A stretch of 8,638 nt of DNA. It comes from UBA1858 sp965658595. Lineage in GTDB: Bacteria; Pseudomonadota; Gammaproteobacteria; UBA4575. Positions 1 to 5,422 of the stretch are shown piece after piece. Each line of letters opens with the position of its first letter. Position 1 is the first letter of the stretch. The position numbers and the translations under genes were made by a program. The stretch is taken from contig CBFHSW010000063.1 of NCBI GenBank assembly GCA_965658595.1, positions 1 through 8,638 on the forward strand, given 5' to 3'. The notes under the pieces are model-generated. The model was not told the DNA's origin and searched no databases. It saw only the letters and a list, made by a program, of their open reading frames with translations.

Positions 1-259
1 TTTATCGGATCGTGCCACTTGGATCAGCTTTGCTAATAAACAAGCACATAAAGTGCTTTATCAAGGTGAGCCACCTTTAAATAATCAATATGGTGTGATT
101 ATTGTCAACCCAGAACTGCATAGTCATGTAAAAATTGATGAGGCAAACATATTTGTAGCCTGGCTATTGAGTAAGGCAGGTCAACAAGCTATTGCAGAAT
201 TTAAGGTCCAAGGTCAGCAATTATTTTTCCCTAATGCGCATGATCTAGAAAATCGTTAA
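1..259 (+). CDS. tupA: TupA-type tungstate ABC transporter substrate-binding protein, C-terminal fragment
   Basis: This is the last 85 residues of a protein whose start lies before the window; codons begin at base 2 and end in TAA at 257-259. The visible part runs from LSDRATW through NNQYGVIIVNP, a VAWLLSKAGQQAIAEF helix and QLFFPNA near the end. In the TupA family (periplasmic binding protein of the TupABC tungstate importer, usually about 270-290 aa) these are the characteristic C-terminal blocks. The protein is expected to be periplasmic and to deliver the oxyanion to a TupB permease and TupC ATPase, which would lie upstream if present. Specificity for tungstate over molybdate cannot be decided from this end. 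The GTG at 53 is internal and not the true start, since the family similarity continues upstream of it. It converges with aguB with only 14 bp between stops, and I see no clear terminator there. Confidence 0.85.
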   Translation, partial: LSDRATWISFANKQAHKVLYQGEPPLNNQYGVIIVNPELHSHVKIDEANIFVAWLLSKAGQQAIAEFKVQGQQLFFPNAHDLENR

Positions 260-273
260 GCGCCCACTTTATT

Positions 274-1161
274 TTAGTTGTCTTTATTGTCGCGCCAACG
301 TTTGCTCAAGTGAGCATATGCATCAATACGTCTGTCACGGAAGAACGGCCATATATGACGGAGTTGTTGAGTTTCTTCTAGGTTAATATTGATCACATGC
401 ATAGCATTATTTTGACTGTCTGCTTGAGTTAATATTTTACCCATACCATCACAGACAAAACTATTACCCCAAAACTCAATGCCCTGCGTAACATTGCTTT
501 CATCTGTCTCATACCCAACTCGATTAACACTTATTACTGGCAGATTATTAGCAATTGAATGACTACGTTGGATAGTTATCCATGCATCTAATTGGCGCTG
601 TTTTTCACTGTCTGTATCTTGAGGGTCCCAGCCTATAGCAGAGGGGAAGATCAACATATCTGCTCCTGCTAAAGCCATCAATCGCGCAGACTCTGGAAAC
701 CATTGATCCCAGCACACACATACTCCCAAATTACCGATAGATGTTTTGATTGGAAGAAATTCATTATCGCCCGGGGTGAAATAATATTTTTCATAATAAC
801 CAGGATCATCAGGTATATGCATTTTGCGATAAAACCCTGCCAGGCTTCCATCACTGTCAATGACCAGTGCCGTGTTATGGTATAGCCCCTCATGGCGTTG
901 TTCATAAATAGAACCCACGATAACAATATTATGATGTTTGGCTGCTGCGCTCAGACTCGACTGAGTGGGTCCGTCAATATCTTCTGCTAAGGAAAAATAT
1001 TGTTCTTTTTCTTGTTGGCAAAAATAACGATGGTTATGTAGCTCTTGCAACACCACAAGATCTGCTTCTTGCTGCTTAGCGAGTTCTATCTGTGCCAATG
1101 CATGCTCAAGATTATCTTTTGAGTCATGACTATTCGCTTGTTGTATAAAACCAACTTTCAT
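274..1161 (-). CDS. aguB: N-carbamoylputrescine amidohydrolase (nitrilase superfamily)
   Basis: This 295-aa enzyme hydrolyses N-carbamoylputrescine to putrescine, CO2 and ammonia, the last step of the agmatine route to putrescine; it is cytoplasmic. The nitrilase triad is visible: Glu40 in VVLQELH, Lys113 in YRKMHIP and Cys150 in VCVCWDQWFPE. Glu124 in DPGYYEKYYF fits the second conserved glutamate, and HIPDDPGYYEKYYFTPGD is typical of AguB. The start at 1161 was chosen over the in-frame one at 1194 because MKVGFIQQ is where the family begins, because an AAAGG ribosome-binding site (1168-1172) lies six bases upstream, and because its ATG overlaps the aguA stop in an ATGA. The extra 11 residues of the longer reading would lie inside aguA. 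It is the distal gene of the aguA-aguB operon, and the overlap suggests translational coupling and matched amounts of the two enzymes. Confidence 0.95.
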   Translation of the reverse strand: MKVGFIQQANSHDSKDNLEHALAQIELAKQQEADLVVLQELHNHRYFCQQEKEQYFSLAEDIDGPTQSSLSAAAKHHNIVIVGSIYEQRHEGLYHNTALVIDSDGSLAGFYRKMHIPDDPGYYEKYYFTPGDNEFLPIKTSIGNLGVCVCWDQWFPESARLMALAGADMLIFPSAIGWDPQDTDSEKQRQLDAWITIQRSHSIANNLPVISVNRVGYETDESNVTQGIEFWGNSFVCDGMGKILTQADSQNNAMHVININLEETQQLRHIWPFFRDRRIDAYAHLSKRWRDNKDN

Positions 1162-2207
1162 AAACTGCCTTTGGGTAAATGAAGCGTTGCGCAATGTAAG
1201 CTTCCAAATTGTTCAATCAAAGCCAATGCATTAATACCAATAACTTTTTTCATTGGCAATTGTTGTTGCAGTAATTGTATCGCATCAGCATCTTTCTCAT
1301 CATCATATTGTGGCACTAAGACAGCCTCATTAATAAAGCAAAAATTCACATAGCTAGCAGGGCATCGTTCACCATGAATATTTTTAAAAGTCTTACTAGG
1401 CATGGTCATTGGTAATATTTTATATTCTGTATTATGTGTAGATTGATGTTTCTGGAGCTGGTGTTCTAATTGATGTTTAAGTTCTTGCAAGATGGAGTGA
1501 TCTGCTTGATATGGGTCATCACAACTTGCATAAACAATTGTGTCATCATTAATAAATCTGGCTAAAGTATCAATATGACCCCCTGTATCGTCGCCCTGTA
1601 AAGGCGGTAAATCGAGTGCGAGTAAATGGCGAGGAGAAAAAACATCCTTTAAGTGCTGAGCGATTTCATCATTGTTTTGGTATTGGCTATTGGTCTGGAA
1701 GGATCTGAGATTGGTTAACAGATCGCCTTGCTGGTTAAAATCAATATTACCACCTTCTAGGATCATCTCTTGAGAGTGTCGTTGCCCCCCTAAGTGCAAG
1801 TGGTCTAGGAGATGTTGAGTGAATTTTTGATCATGATGAAAAGCATATTGCTCACCCCAAGCATTAAAGCCAAAGTCTAGGTAACAAAGGTGTTCTCCAT
1901 TCCATACAGTTTGTGGACCATAATCTCTCACCCACGTGTCATTAGTAGGAATTATATAGAACTGACAATTGTCTAATTGACAGTTTGCTTGCGCACATAA
2001 GTGTTGAATCGACTCAATATGTTCATCATCCTGAGCAATTATAATAACTTTTTCAAATCGGCTTATGGTTTTTGTGAGTGTAGTATACGTGTTGTTAATA
2101 ATAGACAGACGCTGTGCCCAGTCGCTGTGTTTATGTGGCCATACTAATATCACCGCATCCTGACTATGCCACTCCGGCAGGGTATTAAATGTACTGTTAT
2201 TGTTCAT
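1158..2207 (-). CDS. aguA: Agmatine deiminase (agmatine iminohydrolase)
   Basis: This 349-aa member of the PAD-type guanidino-modifying family converts agmatine to N-carbamoylputrescine and ammonia in the cytoplasm, giving the substrate of the next gene, aguB. Visible family blocks are PEWHSQDAVILVWP near the N-terminus, DTWVRDYGP (residues 90-98), EGGNID (151-156), GDDTGGHID (205-213, with catalytic His211 and Asp213), ASYVNF followed by VLVPQYDD, and the catalytic Cys339 in LHCATLHLP. All catalytic positions I can recognise are present and the length is normal. After EGGNID the usual LLTxxxCLL segment reads LLTNLRSFQ, so its cysteine is a serine; this is not the catalytic cysteine. No Shine-Dalgarno sequence precedes the ATG. 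A perfect TATAAT lies 8 bases before the ATG, so the message may be leaderless. Arginine decarboxylase, the source of agmatine, is not in the window. Confidence 0.94.
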   Translation of the reverse strand: MNNNSTFNTLPEWHSQDAVILVWPHKHSDWAQRLSIINNTYTTLTKTISRFEKVIIIAQDDEHIESIQHLCAQANCQLDNCQFYIIPTNDTWVRDYGPQTVWNGEHLCYLDFGFNAWGEQYAFHHDQKFTQHLLDHLHLGGQRHSQEMILEGGNIDFNQQGDLLTNLRSFQTNSQYQNNDEIAQHLKDVFSPRHLLALDLPPLQGDDTGGHIDTLARFINDDTIVYASCDDPYQADHSILQELKHQLEHQLQKHQSTHNTEYKILPMTMPSKTFKNIHGERCPASYVNFCFINEAVLVPQYDDEKDADAIQLLQQQLPMKKVIGINALALIEQFGSLHCATLHLPKGSL

Positions 2208-2215
2208 TGCGGCAG

Positions 2216-2221
2216 ATTATA
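2216..2221 (-). promoter_or_regulatory. Candidate -10 element of the aguA promoter
   Basis: The minus strand reads TATAAT here, ending 8 bases before the aguA ATG. With the usual 6-8 base spacing, transcription would start at or next to the A of the start codon (2208 or 2207). No good -35 hexamer sits 16-18 bp upstream, though the upstream DNA is very A+T-rich and could serve as an UP element. A second A+T-rich hexamer, TATATA at 2222-2227, directly upstream could be an alternative. This is a consensus match only. Confidence 0.4.
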
Positions 2222-2243
2222 GTTTATATAGTGGTCCTACTTG

Positions 2244-2269
2244 CTATTTCTTTGCTATTTTTACTATTT
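2244..2269 (-). repeat. Three helically spaced AAATAG repeats upstream of aguA
   Basis: On the minus strand the hexamer AAATAG occurs three times, at plus-strand positions 2244-2249, 2255-2260 and 2264-2269, so the units are 11 and 9 bp apart, about one helix turn. The block begins about 37 bp upstream of the aguA ATG. Phased A-tracts in this position could bend DNA or form an UP element, or bind a regulator. The A+T-rich background makes chance occurrence possible. Confidence 0.35.
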
Positions 2270-2326
2270 ATGCATATGTACGTCTACTAACGACAACTTT
2301 ATTGTATCTGTGCATCGAACGGATTG

Positions 2327-2335
2327 TGCTATTAA
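2327..2335 (+). promoter_or_regulatory. Candidate extended -10 promoter element for the lolC/E-lolD operon
   Basis: The plus strand reads TGCTATTAA, an extended -10 form (TGn followed by a TATAAT-like hexamer). A start about 7 bases downstream would fall near 2342 and give a leader of roughly 52 bases that begins at the inverted repeat 2340-2361. No convincing -35 hexamer is present, which extended -10 promoters can tolerate. The same TGCTATTA string precedes surE at 7336-7343. Confidence 0.35.
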
Positions 2336-2339
2336 TCAC

Positions 2340-2361
2340 TGACACGATGAGAATAGTGTCA
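2340..2361. repeat. Inverted repeat TGACAC-N10-GTGTCA upstream of lolC/E
   Basis: Two perfect 6-base arms, TGACAC at 2340-2345 and GTGTCA at 2356-2361, are separated by 10 bases. The centre lies 43 bp before the lolC/E ATG. The symmetric arms are the right size for a dimeric regulator contacting successive major grooves. If transcription starts upstream or just at the repeat, it could instead form a short hairpin at the 5' end of the lol message. It lacks the G+C-rich stem and U-run of an intrinsic terminator. I do not recognise it as the box of a known regulator. Confidence 0.4.
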
Positions 2362-2381
2362 CTTTTCATTTCTAACTGTTG

Positions 2382-2387
2382 CATAAT
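2382..2387 (+). promoter_or_regulatory. Alternative -10 element directly before lolC/E
   Basis: CATAAT matches the -10 consensus at five of six positions and ends 6 bases before the ATG at 2394, so initiation at the usual distance would begin on the A of the start codon and give a leaderless message. There is no Shine-Dalgarno sequence before this ATG, which fits that reading but does not prove it. It competes with the candidate at 2327-2335. Confidence 0.25.
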
Positions 2388-2393
2388 TGACGC

Positions 2394-3641
2394 ATGTTTA
2401 AACCCTTAGAATTATTTATAGGATTGCGCTACCTGCGGGCCAAACGGCGCAATCACTTTATTTCATTTATCTCGCTTACCTCAGTGCTGGGGATCGCTCT
2501 TGGGATCGTTGTTATTATCACGGTATTATCTGTGATGAATGGGTTTCATACTGAAGTACGTGATCGTATGTTGAGAATGGCTTCACATGCCAATCTTATA
2601 GATCTGCATGGTGATTTAGAGGATTGGCAACAAGCACAAAACAGCATCGATCATATAGATCAGATTGTGGCAGTAGCACCCTACATAGAAGCGCAAGCCA
2701 TGATAGTCAAAGGTGCGCAGGTAACAGGAGTTCAATTGACGGGTATTGACCCTGCTATCGAAACACAAGTGTCTGATATAGAGGAATTTTTACTCAATCA
2801 AAATCTTCAGATTCTTAATTCAGGCGATTTTAATATTCTGCTCGGTAGTGAGTTAGCACATTATTTAGGCGTAGTGGTAGGGGATAAAATTACCCTGATT
2901 GCGCCTGAAGCTTCGGTTACACCTGCAGGAATATTACCTAAAATGCGTCGTTTCAGAGTGGCTGGAATCTATGAAATTGGTATGAATCAATATGATCGGA
3001 ATACCGCCTTGATTCATATTAGTGATGCACAAAAACTCTATCGCTATGGTGATGCCGTCAGTGGTCTAAGACTTAAGCTACAAGATTTATTCATGGTGCC
3101 CAATTTAACTTATCAAGTGAATAATCAGTTGAATGGAGAATATTGGATGACGGATTGGACGCAACGTCATCAAAATTTCTTTCGCGCTGTGAAAATGGAA
3201 AAAACTATGATGTTTGTCATAATGACTTTAATTGTGGCAGTGGCAGCATTTAATGTCGTGTCTATGTTGATTATGGTGGTGACTGATAAACAATCTGATA
3301 TCGCTATTCTTCGTACCTATGGTGTTTCTTCCAAGAGCATACTGTGGGTTTTCATTATTCAAGGAAGTTTGATTGGGATTTTTGGGACGCTATTTGGGGT
3401 ATTAGGTGGTATAGCGCTGACACTTAATCTAGAGTCAATTATCCAGTTGGTTGAACAAATCATAGGTCAGAAAGTACTTGATCCTTCTGTTTATTACATT
3501 ACTGACCTGCCAGTAGCCCTGCATTCCTCTGATGTGATCTATGTAGCACTGATTTCGTTCTCTTTGACGATTTTAGCCACTCTATATCCAGCCATGAAAG
3601 CCGCCAATACCCAGCCAGCGCAAGCGTTGAGGTATGAATAA
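2394..3641 (+). CDS. lolC: LolC/LolE-family lipoprotein-release permease (probable LolF-type)
   Basis: This 415-aa inner-membrane protein is the permease of the LolCDE-type exporter that extracts mature lipoproteins from the inner membrane and hands them to LolA. Topology is as expected: a conserved cytoplasmic N-terminus (LFIGLRYLRAKRRNHFISF), TM1 at about 22-48, a periplasmic domain at about 49-268, TM2 at about 270-297, TM3 at about 314-345 and TM4 at about 379-401. The coupling segment VVTDKQSDIAILRTYG (295-310) follows TM2, and the C-terminus ends in QPAQALRYE. Residues about 169-186 (APEASVTPAG, then ILPKMRRF) match the LolA-capturing Hook loop of LolC and LolF. No second permease gene follows lolD, so the exporter is probably a homodimer of this protein with LolD (LolDF type); that is inference. 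Automated annotation would call it lolC or lolE. It overlaps lolD by one base (TAATG). No Shine-Dalgarno sequence is visible before its ATG. Confidence 0.93.
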   Translation: MFKPLELFIGLRYLRAKRRNHFISFISLTSVLGIALGIVVIITVLSVMNGFHTEVRDRMLRMASHANLIDLHGDLEDWQQAQNSIDHIDQIVAVAPYIEAQAMIVKGAQVTGVQLTGIDPAIETQVSDIEEFLLNQNLQILNSGDFNILLGSELAHYLGVVVGDKITLIAPEASVTPAGILPKMRRFRVAGIYEIGMNQYDRNTALIHISDAQKLYRYGDAVSGLRLKLQDLFMVPNLTYQVNNQLNGEYWMTDWTQRHQNFFRAVKMEKTMMFVIMTLIVAVAAFNVVSMLIMVVTDKQSDIAILRTYGVSSKSILWVFIIQGSLIGIFGTLFGVLGGIALTLNLESIIQLVEQIIGQKVLDPSVYYITDLPVALHSSDVIYVALISFSLTILATLYPAMKAANTQPAQALRYE

Positions 3642-4351
3642 TGTCTGTCGATCGTAAAGACAATACCAACGCTATATTGCTGGACGTAACAAGTATAAGT
3701 AAGCGTTATCATGACGGTGACATAGATGTGACAGTATTGAATGACATTTCATTCCAGGTTCATGAGTCTGATCAAATAGCGATTGTCGGTGCTAGTGGCA
3801 GTGGTAAGAGTACTTTGCTGCAATTGTTAGCAGGGCTGGATAGCATTAACGATGGACAGATAAAGCTATATGATGATGTGTTGTCAGAGGTGAGCTCACA
3901 ACAAGCTGATAAATTGCGTAATAAGCACCTGGGTTTCATTTATCAATTCCATCATTTGCTTCCAGAATTTACGGCATTAGAAAATGTCATGATGCCCCTC
4001 ATGGTTAGAGTGATGAGTGTTGGTATGGTTCGTCAGCAAGCTAGTGAAATGCTTGTGACTATGGGTTTGGAAAATCGATTAAATCATAAGCCCAGTGAAT
4101 TATCTGGAGGCGAAAGACAGCGCGTCGCCATCGCACGTGCATTAGTGACACAGCCTAAACTTATTCTGGCTGATGAACCGACAGGTAATCTGGATCGTAA
4201 AACAGCGATGCAAGTTTTTGATCAAATGATGGAGATGAACCAAGTACTCAATACAGCCTTAATTATGGTCACCCACGATCTCACCTTGGCTCAGCGTATG
4301 ACAGACATATACGAACTAGAAGATGGCCGTCTTAAGTTAACATCACCATAA
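3641..4351 (+). CDS. lolD: Lipoprotein-releasing ABC transporter ATP-binding protein LolD
   Basis: This 236-aa cytoplasmic ATPase powers release of outer-membrane lipoproteins by the neighbouring LolC/E-type permease. All ABC motifs are in order: Walker A GASGSGKST (50-58), a Q-loop region YQFHHLLPEFTALENV (101-116) that is the LolD-specific signature, the ABC signature LSGGERQR (154-161), Walker B LILADEP (174-180) followed by TGNLD, and the H-loop His212 in MVTHD. Length is standard for LolD (about 225-240 aa). Its ATG shares one base with the permease stop, and GAGG at 3629-3632 lies 8 bases upstream, so the pair is one translationally linked operon. The N-terminal 10 or so residues (MSVDRKDNTN) are a variable extension. 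The 106-bp gap downstream contains a separate promoter for the next genes. Confidence 0.96.
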   Translation: MSVDRKDNTNAILLDVTSISKRYHDGDIDVTVLNDISFQVHESDQIAIVGASGSGKSTLLQLLAGLDSINDGQIKLYDDVLSEVSSQQADKLRNKHLGFIYQFHHLLPEFTALENVMMPLMVRVMSVGMVRQQASEMLVTMGLENRLNHKPSELSGGERQRVAIARALVTQPKLILADEPTGNLDRKTAMQVFDQMMEMNQVLNTALIMVTHDLTLAQRMTDIYELEDGRLKLTSP

Positions 4352-4392
4352 TTTGTCAAGCCGAGCACTTATCAGCAACAATCAAAACGCTA

Positions 4393-4421
4393 CTGGCACT
4401 CCACTCGGAAAGGGTTATAAT
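4393..4421 (+). promoter_or_regulatory. Sigma70-like promoter for trm112-kdsB
   Basis: CTGGCA at 4393-4398 (four of six matches to the -35 consensus) and TATAAT at 4416-4421 (perfect -10) are separated by 17 bases, the optimal spacing. Transcription would start near 4428, giving a leader of about 30 bases with an AGGA ribosome-binding site at 4448-4451. This is the best promoter match in the window and suggests that trm112-kdsB can be expressed apart from the lol genes. No intrinsic terminator was seen between lolD and this promoter, so read-through is possible. Confidence 0.6.
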
Positions 4422-4457
4422 TTAGCAATATGCAATTGCTTAATACTAGGATGCAAG

Positions 4458-4652
4458 ATGGACAAGAGTTTACTCGATATATTGGCCTGCCCAGTGACTA
4501 AAGGCCCATTAATTTATGATCAAGACAAGCAAGAGTTGATTTCATTGTCTGCACGCCTAGCTTATCCAATTAGAGAAGATATACCAGTTATGATAGAAGA
4601 AGAGGCTAGAAGTATTCCTGACGATGAATATGATAGTTATAAAAAGAAATAA
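4458..4652 (+). CDS. Trm112/YcaR-family small protein
   Basis: This 64-aa protein belongs to the Trm112-like family found beside kdsB in many proteobacteria. The family block is clear: MDKSLLDILACPVTKGPL, then ELISLSARLAYPIREDIPVM and EEAR. In zinc-binding Trm112 members this block carries CPxC and a second cysteine pair; here only Cys11 remains (CPVT), so zinc binding is unlikely, as in many bacterial members. Its function in bacteria is not settled; eukaryotic and archaeal Trm112 activates methyltransferases. The start at 4458 is preferred to an in-frame start at 4353, because the family begins at MDKSLLDILACP and AGGA (4448-4451) lies six bases before this ATG. The upstream 35 codons show no family resemblance and contain the promoter. 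It is followed after 8 bases by kdsB. Confidence 0.92.
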   Translation: MDKSLLDILACPVTKGPLIYDQDKQELISLSARLAYPIREDIPVMIEEEARSIPDDEYDSYKKK

Positions 4653-4660
4653 ACACGATC

Positions 4661-5407
4661 ATGTCTTTTTCTTTTAGAGTTCTAATCCCTGCACGTTATC
4701 AATCCACACGATTGCCCGGTAAACCCTTACTAAAATATCAAGGCAAGACTATTATCGAACATGTATATGATCGAGCATGTGAAAGTGATGCAAGCTCTGT
4801 GCATGTGGTGACTGATGATGAGAGGATTGCTGAGGCTGTAACAAAATTTGGTGCTGACGTATGTATGACCAGTAGTGATCATCAGTCAGGTACCGATAGA
4901 ATCAGTGAAGCAGTTGATAAAATTGGTTATCAGGATGACGAAATTATTGTCAATTTGCAGGGTGATGAGCCACAAATGCCTGCCCAAAATATTAAACAGG
5001 TGGCGCAGTTACTGAGTACTAGTCAAACTGCATCGATTGCCACTTTGTACGCAAAAATACATGACATCCATGATTATTTGGACCCTGATGTTGTAAAAGT
5101 GGTGTTGGCAAAACATCAGCAAGTGCTTTATTTTAGCCGCGCCAGTATTCCTTTTGTGCGAGATGAAGTAATCACTAAAGCAGAGAATTATCCTCTTTAT
5201 AAGCACATCGGTTTGTATGCATATCGATGCGCCTATCTAAAACAGTTTGTCGCTTATACCCAGACATCTTTAGAGCAACTAGAACGCTTGGAACAATTGC
5301 GAGCATTAGAAAATGGTGATCGAATTATAGCTGACGAATGCCAGCAAATGCCTGGTATTGCAATTGATACAGATAACGACTTTCAACGTCTGTTAGCGAG
5401 TAGCTAG
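4661..5407 (+). CDS. kdsB: 3-deoxy-manno-octulosonate cytidylyltransferase (CMP-Kdo synthetase)
   Basis: This 248-aa cytoplasmic enzyme couples Kdo to CTP, giving CMP-Kdo and pyrophosphate, the activated sugar for the LPS inner core. The N-terminal nucleotide-binding loop IPARYQSTRLPGKPL (9-23) carries Arg12, Arg17 and Lys21, the positions that hold CTP in this family. HQSGTDR (74-80) and VNLQGDEP (97-104), with Mg-binding Asp102, follow. DPDVVKVV, FSRASIPF, KHIGLYAYR and LEQLERLEQLRALENG complete the family signature. Length is normal. No Shine-Dalgarno sequence precedes the ATG, and the gene lies 8 bases after the Trm112-like stop, so coupling to that gene is likely. It converges on moeA with 15 bp between stops. 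The only dyad there is short and A+T-rich and is not a convincing terminator. Confidence 0.96.
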   Translation: MSFSFRVLIPARYQSTRLPGKPLLKYQGKTIIEHVYDRACESDASSVHVVTDDERIAEAVTKFGADVCMTSSDHQSGTDRISEAVDKIGYQDDEIIVNLQGDEPQMPAQNIKQVAQLLSTSQTASIATLYAKIHDIHDYLDPDVVKVVLAKHQQVLYFSRASIPFVRDEVITKAENYPLYKHIGLYAYRCAYLKQFVAYTQTSLEQLERLEQLRALENGDRIIADECQQMPGIAIDTDNDFQRLLASS

Positions 5408-5422
5408 GACTGTATATTTATA

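Noticed and set aside
703..885. A 60-codon open frame on the plus strand
   Set aside because: It is antisense to aguB, has no ribosome-binding site or family resemblance, and is a by-product of aguB codons.
678..926. An 82-codon open frame on the minus strand
   Set aside because: It lies inside aguB in another frame, has no recognisable motif, and aguB has full family similarity across the same bases.
1162..1194. An 11-codon N-terminal extension of aguB
   Set aside because: It lies wholly within aguA, and the family begins at MKVGFIQQ, which has its own ribosome-binding site.
2200..2409. A 69-codon open frame spanning the aguA-lolC/E spacer
   Set aside because: It overlaps the starts of both neighbouring genes, has no Shine-Dalgarno sequence and a low-complexity translation, and the spacer shows promoter-like elements instead.
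4353..4457. An N-terminal extension of the Trm112-like gene starting at 4353
   Set aside because: The extension has no family similarity and covers a good promoter, while the ATG at 4458 has an AGGA site and the family start.
5009..5206. A 65-codon minus-strand open frame inside kdsB
   Set aside because: It is antisense to well-conserved KdsB blocks and has no motif of its own.
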